DNA of 64,000 nt from Plasmopara viticola (GCA_001695595.3 MBPM02000009.1:372001-436000); one strand, 5' to 3'. Shown: positions 23,115 through 34,979, numbered from the stretch's first letter. Made by a program: numbers and translations. The notes: generated by a model not told the origin, from the sequence alone.

Positions 23115-24260
23115 CGTAGGCCAAGCCGCATCGACTTTTACTTTCTTATGATATACGCAAATTTATGGCTGCTTATAAGGTATTTGTGGACTTTAATCTC
23201 TATTGCCGCTGATACGTATGTATTACTGTTAGAGATAGGAATTATGGACTTGTCAACCTCATTTTATGTATCTTTCAGAGCCAGCTAATTTATTTCCGAA
23301 GGACTGCCGACAAATCTATTGCCAAGATATATCGAGACAAATACGCCCGTAACAGTCGAAACTGTGTGCCCAGGCAATTAAACGTCGCCATACATTTTAT
23401 AGCCCTTGTGTAGCCATACCTACTCTCATCGCATGCCGCTAGGGGTGCTAACCGCCGTGAGAGATATGTCCGACTCCCTGTTTTAGAATGGATACCAAAT
23501 TCAGTGCACTTGCAGGGTGCACGTGGGTATGTTGCTCAGTGGCACGTTTTTTTAAATAGGCATTTGGGCAGGTACCGCTGCAATATCAACTTATTGTAGC
23601 ACGGACTAGCTGCCACGTTTCGCTCGATTTTCAAGCACATAAAGTCGGTGAAGTGTGCAAAATAACGACTTTTTCACCATATCAATCGATGGCTTCAGTG
23701 AGCTCACAACGCATTGATAAAATGAGAAGAGTTTGAGCTATTTTGTTTCTATACGCCATATACAAAAATGAAAAATTCGAGTTACAAAAACCAGTTTACA
23801 GCTAACTAATTATCCAACAGTCTAAAACTTGAAAATAAGAGTAATTGCACCTAAGAATACTGTAATATCGTATAACTTTAGATCGCCTTATCGATCGAAG
23901 GTTTTGAATGAGTTTGTTCACTTGATCATAGTGGATGAACTGTTCAAGCAGGGACGAAAGTCGATCATGATGATCCGATAATTCTTTGTGGAAAGATTAT
24001 CGCAAACAAAAATGAAAAAATGAAGTAAAAAAAGACTTTTTAAAGCGTAGAAATCTAGTAAATTAGTATTTGTTTTATTCTTAGAAGTAGTGCTAATACT
24101 TAGGTAACAACTGGTCAAGGTAGCAAATAGAAGCTTCCATTAATCAAATATTCGGAACTTCACTTGATTTATACCCTTTGCGAGTTATTGCAGGCTCATT
24201 ACTATCTCACAAGCGCTGACGAAGAAAATGATCGAGGTGGATGCGCAAACGCAATCGAGC
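23115..24260. other. Intergenic, AT-rich
   Basis: No supportable gene, RNA or repeat was recognised. Confidence 0.5.
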
Positions 24261-24269
24261 ATTGCTGAA

Positions 24270-24560
24270 TCTTTTTTTCTCATGAAACCACCTCAAGTCG
24301 TTGACGTGCATCTACATTTCGAGCAAGGCCCAGCACATTTCATCGTGCAAATTCGTTGCCATATTCTTAGACAAATTTTCTTTCGCAATGTTAGGATTCT
24401 GGTGTTCGCGACCTCTACTTGGACGCCAATCCTTTATAACGCTGATCGTTCTCTTGTTTATCATGAGAATCTTTCATCTTTAACTTGTCTTAGAAACCGA
24501 GAGCTCCACTACCTTAGATGATGGCGGTACATTTTCTCTTTAAGAATGCTATGTGCTGCG
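24270..24560 (+). repeat. Dispersed repeat fragment (shared with 54.3 kb and, inverted, 38.0 kb)
   Basis: GAGCAAGGCCCAGCACAT here matches the inverted complement at 38.05-38.11 kb and a direct copy at 54.33-54.36 kb. The match continues through CGTTGCCATATTCTTAGA and the CGCCAATCCT word. The role is unknown. Confidence 0.6.
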
Positions 24561-24672
24561 ATATAAGAATTTTTTATCCGCACAAAATACTTAATAGTAT
24601 TGGAATTAAACGTAACTGTAAACAGCTTTTTAATTTTTGCGCGAATCGATATCAAAATGGCTTTTCAAATTG

Positions 24673-24997
24673 TATTGTATTGTATTACGTTATCGCGTTG
24701 CCAAGTTATGCACGTGCTAGGCTCAGTCTGGGTAGTCCACGGCATAAAGTGGTGTCCGCATACGTCGAGTCTCGTTCGGCGGGCAGTGCATCCAGCACCG
24801 AGGTCGTGAGGGTCTTCCATTATTTTGTGTAGTTCTGACTTGGTAAGAGCCCAGGTGGCGCCCTGGTGCTGGAGACCGTCACGTCGAGGGTGAGACTCGT
24901 TAGAGACCTGCAGATGCCCGAGAGCGCCTGCCCGAAGCGCGCGAGCATTTAGCCCCCGCGCTTGGAAGGAGGGCGTCACCCCAACCTTTTCCGAAAA
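24673..24997 (-). mobile_element. LINE-derived short non-autonomous element, copy 2
   Basis: It has the same structure as the element at 18.5 kb but on the minus strand, with a (TACAA)n-type 3' tail at 24673-24690. Perfect 12-bp target-site duplications CTTTTCAAATTG lie at 24661-24672 and 24998-25009. Confidence 0.9.
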
Positions 24998-25299
24998 CTT
25001 TTCAAATTGGATCATATAAAAATATTCATATTGTCGCTGTCTAATTTGTTTCTAAAATTAATGATGGTAGGTCAGAAAAAAATAAATAGTAAATATATGC
25101 TAGCTTACTACATTTTCCCCTTCGTCGTCAAAATAGGTGCGGTCGAGCAGCGATAAGCAATTGCTAAGCTGCAAATCGCGAGATAGAATATAAACTACGT
25201 AGTGCCTCACTCACAATCATCATGGTAAATGGCACAATCTAAACAAAGCTGCTGATCTAAAAGTTATCTTCTATGGACATGAGTTATTACCGAGTCAGT

Positions 25300-26700
25300 T
25301 CACTTATAGTATACCATAGTTTTTTTTGCAGCTGTACAAAAGTACGGATATCAGGAGTCAATTGATACGTACTGTTATTTGGGTTGCAGCTGCCTGTTGT
25401 GCCCACCACTTTTTTACTGAAAAGAAGATTCTTGAACGAAGATACGCATACTCAATAATTTCAGATCCCACATGTACCGTCCCCTAATGTGAATATCTAA
25501 CTCTGATGCGAAGATATGCGCTTTTTAATAGGCATAAAAAAAGGGAGCCGCTAAACAGCCCCCCTTTTTGCTAACCAGACTTCCCCCTCCTTTTGATTGA
25601 CACCATTAGGTTCAAATGCTTTGTAGGATATAGAACATTCGCAATGCAAAAAACCTTGTACGTATGGAGGCTGATAATTTGATATTGATCGGAAAGATCT
25701 AAGAAGCAGCTTTACAATATGAGTTTGGCATGAATGAGCATATAATCAAGTACTAGAAGACCAAGCAGAGTGTCCTCAATCATCGACAATATCCAGAGCA
25801 TCAAGGTTGATCTCTGTAATTTGCAAAGCAACAAAAGCATTAATGAGCTCATATCCCGATGTGGCTCGCACAGCCAATGCAGAGATCAACCTCGTTGCTC
25901 TCGGTATTGTCGATGTTTAAGGACACTCTGCTCGGTCTCCTCGTATCTAGTACGAGGAAGCCAAGCAGAGTGTCCCTAAACCCTAGAATGAAAGCAAGCC
26001 GATGATTTGAAAGCATTCGCGGCAGAAGAAAGAAGCAGGTTTATAATACGCGCAATAAACCTTGCACTAGGTCTTAGGGTTTGGGGGGCTGACTAATAAA
26101 AAGATTACTCTCTATAAAATTGTTATTTGGAGCACCTAATGAGTAATACGCACCAGCATCGATATCTGTGCTGTTGGTGCATCGTATCGTACTGTACACG
26201 CATAGGCAATCTTGGCTGCACTAATATTACTATCATATATCCGAAGAGAGCATTTACCATCTCCCAATTGATAAATCGTCATGTGAAGTCTAGCTTAACG
26301 CTGGGTAAGATCACTTTAGGTCATTGTGAGCAAAGTTTCAAGAGAAAATTGAGACGGAGAAATGCTATCGCAATACGTCTTGAAAAAAAGTGAATCGTTT
26401 CTCGACATGTGAAACCAAATCCATCCTAGTATTTCAGGCTACGTCTTAAAACCATGCTAGCATCAGTTGATCATAGTCTCTATCAATCTTATTTCATGTG
26501 CAGATGACACTAGTTCAAGAATCTTGCTTTTCGCTCTGGCTGTAGAGCGAAAAACAGACTGCGGAGTAGGCTTCACTGCCAAGAAAATGGTCATGACAAG
26601 CCTTACGTACCCGTAAATGGAGAAATTCGGATCTGTCGTGAGTGATGATTGGAATCGTTGGTTTTCATGCGTCGGGCTCCAAGTGAAGGCTGCTCGAGGA
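25300..26700 (+). repeat. Shared upstream tract of effector E1
   Basis: Short blocks match the upstream regions of the other family members: GCAGCTGCCTGTTGTGCC (25.39 kb) with 34.42 kb; CTCTGATGCGAAGATATG (25.5 kb) with 34.52 and 63.09 kb; TATCATATATCCGAAGAG (26.23 kb) with 63.3 kb; and the CTCTGGCTGTAGAGCGAAAA tract (26.53 kb) with 34.9 and 51.72 kb. This shows that promoter-side DNA was copied along with the genes. It includes the fold-back at 25759-25937. Confidence 0.65.
25759..25937. repeat. Fold-back repeat with 58-bp imperfect arms
   Basis: Arms 25759-25816 and 25880-25937 are reverse complements with about eight mismatches and a 63-base loop. A third direct copy of CCAAGCAGAGTGTCC lies at about 25961-25975, and a 7-bp hairpin CCTCGTA..TACGAGG sits between. 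Confidence 0.85.
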
Positions 26701-26754
26701 AAATTTGTGTCCGATCTTTCAACTCGCCCCAACCCACCCAGTCTTCCGACTGAA

Positions 26755-26772
26755 GCTCATTTGCAAACTTCC
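26755..26772 (+). promoter_or_regulatory. Oomycete initiator-type core promoter of E1
   Basis: GCTCATTTGCAAACTTCC fits the oomycete initiator plus flanking promoter region closely. It ends one base before the ATG at 26774, implying an extremely short leader. The same position holds a related sequence in the three paralogs. Confidence 0.6.
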
Positions 26773-26773
26773 A

Positions 26774-28435
26774 ATGGTCTTCAAACTGCATTGTGTACCA
26801 CGTGCTTGCACCCTTCTGTGGATATGGAGCTTAACAAGCTCCGACTTGTCCGAGGCTAAGGCATTGGCTGGAGACACTCAGACCAATCAACACTTGAGGA
26901 TGCACACGAAGCATCTGTCGGATCGAGACCATCAGTCGATTGAAGAGAGAACGTCGACTTCGACTTCGACTTCAGCCGAATTAGTAAAGGAGCTCGCACC
27001 TTTAGCGACTGTCGGTGCAATTGCCAAAGAGGTCGCACCTCTACCGGCTCTTGGTGCACTACAGAAAGAGGTAAAGGCTGTCGACGCAGTAGCAAACGAG
27101 GCCGGGACTTCATCAACTACCGATGCCCTTGCGCAAAAGCTCGCAGCTTCACCAAATGTCGACGCATTCGCGCATGAACTCTCGACTTCACTGTATGCCA
27201 CTAAATTCACGAAAAAACGACCCGTTGCCAACAAACTGAAAAAGAAAATCTTGACTGCAATGACGGTCGAAATACTTGCGAAAAAGGTCGTAACTTCACC
27301 GGCTGACGATGCGCTTGCGATGGAGATTTCATCGACCGTCGATGCCTTTGCCAAGGACCTCGTGACGTTACCAACTGTCAATGCACGTGTGACGGAGACC
27401 GGAAGTCAGCTGACTAGCAATGTAATCGCAAAGGAACTTACGACTTCACTGACTCTTGACGCGCTGGCGAAAAAGATCGGGACTTCACTAGCCACCAGTA
27501 AGTTTACGGAGGAGCTCGAGAACTCACGGACGGTCGACGTCTTTGCAAAAGAGCTCGTGACTTCACCGACGGCCAATGCAATAAAGAAGGAACTCGGCAA
27601 TTCACTGTCTGTCGATATACATGGCCACACGATCGTGACTTCAACGAATGTCAATGCACATTTAGAAGAGCTCGCGACTTCTCTCACTGTCGATGTACTT
27701 GCAAAGGAGCTCGTGATTTCACCGACTTTCAATGCACTTGCGAAGGATTTTGTGGCTGCACAGATTTTCAATCAATTTGCAGATAAGCCTGGGACTTCAC
27801 TGTCTGTCGAAGCCCTTGCGAAAGAGCTCGAGACTTCACCAATTGTCGATGCTTTTGCGAAGAAACTCGTGGCGATCCTCACTGTCAAGGTACTTGCGAA
27901 GGAGCTCGACACTTCCCCAATTGTCGCTGAAGTTGCGATAGCACTTGCCACCCACACTGAAGATGGTGCAATGGATCTATGGAAACAAGCTGCGCCACTA
28001 TTAGAGGACAAGTCTAATGCAGTCCTTCTCGTGCGACTTGCACTGGACAAGCCAACCGCGACCAAATACCTTTTCAAGTTTTTCGAGGTCGACTACGATG
28101 AACCCAATTTTTTCGAGAGCAATGCATTCATTAAGTGGAGTGACGTCATTACCAAAGCGTTCGAAGATAGTAAACTAGCTGACAAGATTATCTTCAATGA
28201 ACTGGACGCGACAAAGTTGATCTCACTTCTCGCAGACGAGTCTACGCCGCTAGATACTCGCATGCGAATCGAGACCAAGCTGCTGGATGTGTGGCTTGAC
28301 CCTACGAATAAAGATTACATGCACTGGTTATACGTGTGGCTCAATTCCGAGCCGAACATGGCCACGAACAAGGCTAAACGCATCGCTGATGCGATTTTGG
28401 CCAAGCATCCTCACGAAGTATCAAAAATAGGGTGA
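26774..28435 (+). CDS. RxLR-variant secreted effector-like protein with 13-residue repeats (E1)
   Basis: ATG 26774 gives 553 residues. Residues 1-32 form a signal peptide with the core CTLLWIWSLTSS and a likely cut after AKALA. QHLR (39-42) stands at the RxLR position and EER at 57-59, the leader used by oomycete effectors for delivery to host cells. Residues 74-390 are 25 tandem units of mostly 13 residues (consensus LVTSPTVDALAKE); four are shortened to 10-12. Residues 391-553 form a helical domain with FIKW and KDYMHWLYVW, resembling WY/LWY modules. No introns. An earlier in-frame non-ATG opening exists at 26705, but the ATG aligns with the paralogs and places the signal peptide at the N-terminus. 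Host target and activity are unknown. Export and host entry are inferred from architecture, not shown. Confidence 0.85.
   Translation: MVFKLHCVPRACTLLWIWSLTSSDLSEAKALAGDTQTNQHLRMHTKHLSDRDHQSIEERTSTSTSTSAELVKELAPLATVGAIAKEVAPLPALGALQKEVKAVDAVANEAGTSSTTDALAQKLAASPNVDAFAHELSTSLYATKFTKKRPVANKLKKKILTAMTVEILAKKVVTSPADDALAMEISSTVDAFAKDLVTLPTVNARVTETGSQLTSNVIAKELTTSLTLDALAKKIGTSLATSKFTEELENSRTVDVFAKELVTSPTANAIKKELGNSLSVDIHGHTIVTSTNVNAHLEELATSLTVDVLAKELVISPTFNALAKDFVAAQIFNQFADKPGTSLSVEALAKELETSPIVDAFAKKLVAILTVKVLAKELDTSPIVAEVAIALATHTEDGAMDLWKQAAPLLEDKSNAVLLVRLALDKPTATKYLFKFFEVDYDEPNFFESNAFIKWSDVITKAFEDSKLADKIIFNELDATKLISLLADESTPLDTRMRIETKLLDVWLDPTNKDYMHWLYVWLNSEPNMATNKAKRIADAILAKHPHEVSKIG
26993..27943 (+). 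repeat. 39-bp tandem repeat array in E1 (25 units)
   Basis: The coding repeat is 39 bp, often beginning GAGCTCGTGACTTCACC. Units are diverged, and units 3, 7, 8 and 10 are shorter, so in-frame codon loss has occurred. Conserved positions are the small/hydrophobic ones (L1, V7, A9, L10, A11) and the Ser-Pro turn. Confidence 0.9.
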
Positions 28436-28700
28436 GTCTGTTGGTACAAAGCTCGTGCGGAGCGTCAGCGGGGAAGAGTTTACCTATCGACGCTGGGAGA
28501 ACGCGAAATTGCCACTTGGTCTTAATTAATACAAATGGTAGTTCATCCAGTTTAATGACGTCAATAATATTCCAATCTAAGCGACTAGTTTTTTCTTGCA
28601 TGACTTATGCTCAATATCGAGATCAACCCGCTTAAGGAGAAACGAATTTGCCCGCGATTGCCACGAGCCAAGGCTTTGTGGATATAAGAGCAGCGCTGAG
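28436..28700 (+). repeat. Shared 3' flank of E1
   Basis: The tract with AATGACGTCAATAATATTCC, TCTTGCATGACTTATGCTC and GGAGAAACGAATTTGCCCGC matches the DNA after E2 (37.86-37.99 kb) and in part after E3 (53.93-54.07 kb). Confidence 0.65.
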
Positions 28701-28769
28701 CCTTTAAAAAGCTCTTTTTTACCCTGATAATCAGTTAAGGACGTACGTGTGGCTTACACTTGCAGAGGC

Positions 28770-28857
28770 TATGGCTGTGGAATGTCTTTGAGCGAAACAT
28801 GTGTGGAACACACCGTCAGTGACTGCATGTTTCGCTCAAAGACGTTTCACAGCCATA
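28770..28857. repeat. Fold-back repeat with 32-bp arms
   Basis: Arms 28770-28801 and 28826-28857 are reverse complements with two mismatches (TCTTTGAGCGAAACATG and its complement at the loop side) and a 24-base loop. Confidence 0.9.
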
Positions 28858-29514
28858 ACATCAACCTTGTCTCTGCTTTCAAAAATGAACATGTCGCCGA
28901 GAACACCAAAACGCTCATATCCCGCGCAAAACAGAAAGCTGAACACGAATGTGTTTTGATTTTAACACAAGTAAGTGTATTTGTGCAGATGAAAAAACTG
29001 AAATCACAATATTCTTGACACGAAACTAGTATTATCAAAGTGAACTTTCCTTTAAAGTGGTAGTTAATGCCAAGCTCAACTTTCAAACGGAGCAAGTCGA
29101 AGGGCTCGCAAATTCAATTTTCGTGGTCCCCATGGATGTCAGCTACGCTACTAAAAAGCAGATAGACTTTGAGCTGCGGGCCAGCATTTTGAAGCCCGTC
29201 GATGCTTTGTCTATGGTGATGACCGATTTACGTGATAGGTGTGTCTACGAGCCAAGCACGTCAAAGTTCAGCGAGACGAAAGAACCATGGCCCAGGAAAC
29301 GGCAACAACCAGTATACACAATGGCCTGCAGGGAAAGGGCTAAGTTCTGTTAAACCATAAGAGAAATCAAAAATCGATAGAGCTCAGCCCCGAAAATATG
29401 TGCTTCATGAATTGGATCGTACTTTAGAGCCGTGTTAATTGGATGTTGAGGCAGTAGGATACGATTTTTAGTAAGCCATAACGTCAGGGTAGCCTATAAG
29501 TGTCCTGCAATTAC

Positions 29515-29536
29515 CTTCGACAATACATTGTCGAAG
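29515..29536. repeat. Perfect 10-bp hairpin
   Basis: CTTCGACAAT and ATTGTCGAAG are separated by two bases. Confidence 0.9.
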
Positions 29537-30650
29537 ACAATCGATATATGTCGAGGCTGTACAGGAACATCAATGTCGCATCGCACCATCACTGCCCGCT
29601 TAATAACAGAAAAAAAGGTCTTTCACCTTGGATCGCGGTGGGTGTGGAAGAAAAAATTCCTGGCCTTGCTAGTGGCGAATGGTGTTTGAACAAAGTCGGT
29701 GATGACGTGCTTGCATTACGTGAAGCACCAGGCAGTCCTTGAATTTATCAGCCTTTGGTGCGCGCAACGGGTGACATGACGTACGGACTAAGCCCTATAG
29801 TTGAGCATGAAGAGGCAGGAATAAACGCAGCATTCGTGTTAAGGGACAGCACTCTCTGCATACTGCATACAATGTGGTTGCCATTCGGCTAACAATACAA
29901 GGGTGACGCTCTGCCGTTGCTCGTAAAATGACACATTAATTACTGAGTAACACTTGTATTGTACAGCGCTCGCTGCATATCGATGCTTGTTGTTGATTAA
30001 AGGCATTAAAGCGCGAGCCTGACAAAACACAATGAATCTATCTTAGCATAATGAGCAGTGGTTATTGAGGAGAGCGTTCGCAATATGTACGGCTTGGCAT
30101 GGTCAAGACATCCGTGATGCTGCCCTTTTGATGAATGCAGAGCGGCACTTATTCCGATATGATGAGCAAAGCTCTTCGTTGGACGTCAATGCAGACGCTA
30201 GTGCGTCAATGCACAATCGTAATAGCACAAAAAAGACTCGAAATGACTACCGCGAGTGCAGGCATCAGATAGGAGGTGGTGATGACGTATGGCGCTTATT
30301 GAGCAGCGCAGATTGTCTCGTCTTGGACTAAGGCAAACACGTCGGACACATGCTCTTATATAAGGGGGTTAAATGAAAAGTTTGAAATCTATCCCGTCAG
30401 TGTATGCTCTGTTTAAGCTAGACGAGATCACCACGGCACGGTTTGGTGAGACCGGCAACAAAGCCGAGGTGGTGGTCATCTATGCCAAGTAGAGCTTAAG
30501 TCCTCATTACAATTGGATAAAGCGACTTTGAATATCATCAAGAAGGCACGTAGCGTACAATATTCAACTTCGATCTAGATAAGCCCATTCAATATTTTTA
30601 TTTATAAAAAAGACCAAAATTGGCCTCACAAAACCCCGTTTCGGCTTAAA

Positions 30651-30684
30651 GCATGACAAAGACGTACATACGTCTTTGTCATGC
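30651..30684. repeat. Perfect 16-bp hairpin
   Basis: GCATGACAAAGACGTA is followed by two bases and its exact reverse complement, inside gypsy copy B at a site where copies A and C have no hairpin. Confidence 0.95.
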
Positions 30685-30793
30685 GACCTACAGTTATCAA
30701 ATACAGCACTTAAGTCCAAGAACCAAGACATGTTATCAAATCGGCTTGGTTCTTGGACTTAAGTGCTGCCAATATCTGATAACTGTAGGTCGC
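30683..30793. repeat. Fold-back repeat with ~45-bp arms
   Basis: Arms about 30683-30727 and 30745-30793 are reverse complements with a 3-4 base bulge. The innermost part is an exact match through CACTTAAGTCCAAGAACC. It directly abuts the 16-bp hairpin. Confidence 0.9.
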
Positions 30794-32999
30794 AAAACAA
30801 ATGGCAAATTTTACAATATACAGTGCACTCGGCTTAGCACACAGGTAAAGATTAACTTCTGACACGAGCAACTCGCGGTCGCGGCAAAAAGCAATTTGCT
30901 TCTAAAGTAATCAGTATGTTGCAAGCACATACAATCGTGCCCAAATCGTTAAATCGTTCGGTGATGTGATCATTCATGATCCACATGGCGAGTGCACGTA
31001 TACGCTGGGATAAAAGTTTTCTCCATAAACTTTCACAGCGGCATATAACACATCGTCCCTGCTTGAGTGCACGCGTATGAGTAAGCTTTATATAAATGTG
31101 GTTATTTACACCTTTGTCGATCTCTTTTAAAGTAGTTGCTCTGTAAGCTTGTCATTCGGACAAGTTGCGCAAAGGTCAAAGCCATTGTAGATTGGCCTAT
31201 TAAGAAGAAAAGACCGCTGGACAATCTAATTAAGCGCTGCTTGAAAATACTGTGCATATTACGTGGAAGCGACGAAGCAATTGTGAGATCTTTTTCGAAG
31301 GACACAGATTTGATTGCAGATATCCGACATCAGGAGGCTTTTGACAGAACTCAGAAAATTTCAGATAAGCCTGTTAGGCGCCGATACCTGCCACGATGCA
31401 TTCAACATTATCGTTCAGTGACGGCTTTGACGCGTCACATTTAGACGTCGGTACGGCATCGCTACAAGCAGACGCCGAGGGAGACAGCCTTGAGCTATGA
31501 GCTGTCGAGAAGAAAGGTTACGATGTTCTTGTCAAATTTACAGTTTAACTGCTAGATTTTAGCTATATGTGGTCTATTCAGATCATGCGATACTACTTAC
31601 TGCAGCACATACACCTCACCTCTCGCAGAAAAAGGAAGGTGGCTCTTTTTTTGCGGAGTGTGAATGCAAGGTGAAGCATAATTTACAAAAAAGAATGCTT
31701 TCGCCGATGTCTTATCGCATCGCCTAGATTTTTTTGCTAGCTTAATAACAACTGTGACCTCGTCAGTGTCGGATAATGTCTGTGGCTCGTATGCGCAAGA
31801 TGACATACGCGTAGCTAAAGTATTGGCTGAGTTGAGTGATGAGCTTAGATTTATACAACAAATTGTCGCTGCAGTATAGCGCGAGGCCACACTGGCGCTC
31901 GATGGAGGTCGGGCGGTTGTATCACAGCACTAACTAATGTGACGCACCACGTGAAATGTTCTTTATGACCGAGATGATGTATTTGAATAAATTATATTGC
32001 TCACGATATACGACTTGATGATCGGTTTGGTCGGGAGAAGGCGTATGGCTCGTCAGGTACCCTGTTATAGTAAATTAATATATAAAGTGCATATGTGCGC
32101 ACGAGAAATGTGTGCTAAAGCCGTAAATGCAGCCCATTATTGGCAAGATTGATGGTGGTGATAGTCGATTACTTTGGATGCTTGGCGTGCCGAAGGACTC
32201 GGCAGGAAATACTAGTGTTATAGCATTTGCTGACAAAATGAGCCTTTAGTCTATGTTGGACACGGTCGAAGGCTACAAAGCAACAACGCGACTTCTGATT
32301 AAAGTAAATTGTCTCAGACCGACCTTAGCTTCAGGGTTTACAGGCCAAACGTGCCTATTACGAACCATCCACAAACCGATGGTCAGACAAACTGAGTGAT
32401 TGGCGAGGTCGAAGATAGTTTGTGCGATCACTTATGTCGCTGAATCAGCATGCTTCCACTCATTGGTTTTGCACTGGACAATATCGCTCATACCTCAAAA
32501 GACCACACCTTGATTTACGTAAATGGACTGGTGCAAGTTGCTACCGGGCCGGTGTACCCTTTTGCTCAGCGAAAGCGTGAGTTCTGGTCTCTGACCTTTG
32601 CTCTCTACTTAAAACCAATAGGAATCGCAAATCGCTTTCTGATGAATCCGACGATACGTATAAGTCACAATACTTAGCTCAATGCAACTCTCATATGTAC
32701 TGAACTTTGTTCAGAATTATCGATAGGAAGAGATATTATACATTTGCTGTCTAGAACAGTCATTTTTACTGCTAAGCATTAAGCTTCGGTCATGAAGCTA
32801 TGTATTGCTTCACTAGTACTAGCACTTTAGTACTCAGTACTGCCTTGATGTTGCACGTCAAAACGTCACGTCAATCATATTATACAATTCGATTTTACCA
32901 CGGACATTGAAGATTCGTGTAGCTTTATCCATACTCGCCCAGCGCTCAAGCTGTTAGCGTTTGTGGCAAAGACGAAAATCGCTGAGGCAAGGTTTCTAT

Positions 33000-33900
33000 A
33001 ACATGCTAAAAATGCAAATCGTTTCTTGAGCTTACGAGCGTATTCAAATTTGTCCGATGTGGTTGTGTTCGGACTGCGATCTTGTCTTTATACTTCATAC
33101 GACGTCGAGTGATATTCTTGATCTTGATTAATTAAGGCATGCAAGGATACTTTTTTGGAACTCACGCATTGCTCGAGAAAAAAAGTACTTTGTGGCACTA
33201 AAGTTTGCATTGGGGAGGTAATACCTATTTGGCATGTCCACCTCTTCTTCGTCTGTCCAGTTGTTGAAAGAGTGATTAAACCTCTAGCTTGATGGCTACT
33301 TGCGTCGGTACGCGGCGGTGAGCTAAGCCCAGTTTCAGCTGCGTTAGTAATTTAGCTCACACGACCCACCTTAGGGATTTATCGTGAGCTGTCGTTTTTG
33401 AATTACCCTCATCGTCCTGGTCTCCAGTGCTGGTGGCATTATCAGCACGTAGAACTCAGGTCGGGTCTTTACATTTAGGAATTGCCACAGGCTTCCCGGG
33501 TTTTACGAGCGAGATGGCTGGTGAGTCTTGCTACACGCCTTACACCTTTTGGGCTTCAATTTAGGTAATGAAGCCGTTTTGACAGAGTTGTCTCCAGCTT
33601 GAGCTTTTTCGCGGCAATAACATTCGCTGAAGCGACCGTAGAGCTTTAATATCTTTTTCTTTATCCTCTAAAGGCAGAGGCGTCTGCGGACCACCAGGCA
33701 GAGAATCCCAATGCGCACGCACTCCCCATAGGTGGTTCTTTTAGGCATTTTTCGGTTTAAGCGATTCTTTGGCGGACGAGCCACTTCCAGCTCACCAAAT
33801 GCGCGGCGGCCTAGCCATAAAATAATATGCTACCTTTTGTGTGGAGGCATCGCTATGTGCTTTTTGGGACTGGCTTAGTTATCTTTATTATGTGCCTGTT
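33000..33900 (+). repeat. Block following gypsy pol, copy B (3' part)
   Basis: Same shared tract as at 18.9-19.76, 49.6-50.5 and 61.7-62.7 kb. Landmarks are CGACGTCGAGTGATATTCTT, TTGCGTCGGTACGCGGCGGT, TACCCTCATCGTCCTGG, and TTTGGCGGACGAGCCACTTC (also at 50.4 kb). Confidence 0.55.
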
Positions 33901-34049
33901 TCGTCAGTTATATGACCAAATTGTATACCACATTTGCTCTTACAATAAATGTTAAGATAAATAGGCCCTTGTGTTCCAAAGTCAGAAAAAAAAGTAAACA
34001 CTGGTTTTTGGAAAGGAACACATTAAAAGAAAATACAAATGATTATTGT

Positions 34050-34965
34050 CTGTCTAGATTGCGGTGCTGGACAGAAAAAGTACTAAATATCTAATAGCTC
34101 ACCGAAATATGCATATTTTACCTTTCGTCTCTTCTGGGCAAGATGCTCAAAGACCCCGTCACACGTATGTGCTGTACATCGAGCCACGATGAACGAATTC
34201 TTAATCGCATTTGCGAGATTAAACAAGTCCTACGCAGTAAACGTTTGCACGGGCCTCACTTGGCATCATTAAAGTTAATGCATTATTTAATCCTTGGTGG
34301 ACAAGACTTTTTACCAAATCAATTCAATCTCATTATATCGTTCAAAGCACCTTATCAAAAAGTGTAATGATACCAAATCCAGATATCCCTACTGTAATTT
34401 GGGGTGCGTGCAGCTGCCTGTTGTGCCTACCATTCCATAAAGAGCACAGCTGAAATGCATAACCAAAGAGTTGCAGGCTAAATGATTTCTGATACCTCAC
34501 GCACTGTCCTCAAGATGTGGATCTAAGTCTGATGTGTGTGCATAATTCGCACTTATATCAGGCAACATCAATATTTGAGCAGTTGGTAAGCTCAGCGCAT
34601 CGTATCCTACTGTAGTGGCAAGCTGCACTTTAATTACTATCAGTTTTCGAAGAAGGCATACACTGGACAGCTCATAATCTAGTTAAAGCTGTGTAAGCTT
34701 ACTGTAGGACAGCTGTGGAGTATGCTGCAGGATGTTTGAGAAAACTAGGGCGGGAAAGTATAAAGAATACGTCTACCTCAACGTGAATTGTATTTTAATT
34801 TCCTTAAGACGGAAAAGCACGCAAAATTTCAGCGTGATATCCTGATTTTTTTGGCTACATCAATCTTATTAGATGTGCAGATCATGAGCGCATTTTGCTC
34901 TGGCTGTTGAGCGAAAAATAGACGGCGTAGCAGGCTTCACTGAGAAGAAAATAGTCATGGCAAGC
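34050..34965 (+). repeat. Shared upstream tract of effector E2
   Basis: The GACCCCGTCAC word and CTGTACATCGAGC (34.16 kb) match 51.19-51.23 kb, and CAGCTGCCTGTTGTGCC (34.42 kb) matches 25.4 kb. The GCTCTGGCTGTTGAGCGAAA tract (34.9 kb) matches 26.53 and 51.72 kb. The tract is cut at 34980 by the LINE insertion and continues at 36130. Confidence 0.6.
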
Positions 34966-34979
34966 CTTGACGTACTTGT

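Larger units (their letters stand above)
29750..32900 (+). mobile_element. Decayed Ty3/gypsy retrotransposon, copy B
   Basis: The RNase H end is readable at 31.62-31.89 kb: GGSFFAECECKVKHN, NAFADVLSHRLDF, then TTVTSSVSDNVCGSYAQDD. The integrase C-terminal motif reads NHPQTDGQTN at 32363-32392, followed at once by a stop. The order and landmarks match copies A, C and D. Stops in pol and lack of long frames make it non-functional. It carries two fold-backs near 30.65-30.79 kb. LTRs were not resolved. Confidence 0.75.

Noticed and set aside
25974..26095. Telomere-like CCCTAAACCCTA and, 100 bp later, TTAGGGTTT
   Set aside because: Fewer than two full units on each side; too short for an interstitial telomere and explainable by chance or by a hairpin.
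26705..26773. Extension of E1 upstream of ATG 26774
   Set aside because: It begins at TTG, removes the N-terminal position of the signal peptide and is not conserved in the paralogs. The same reasoning applies to E3 upstream of 51815.
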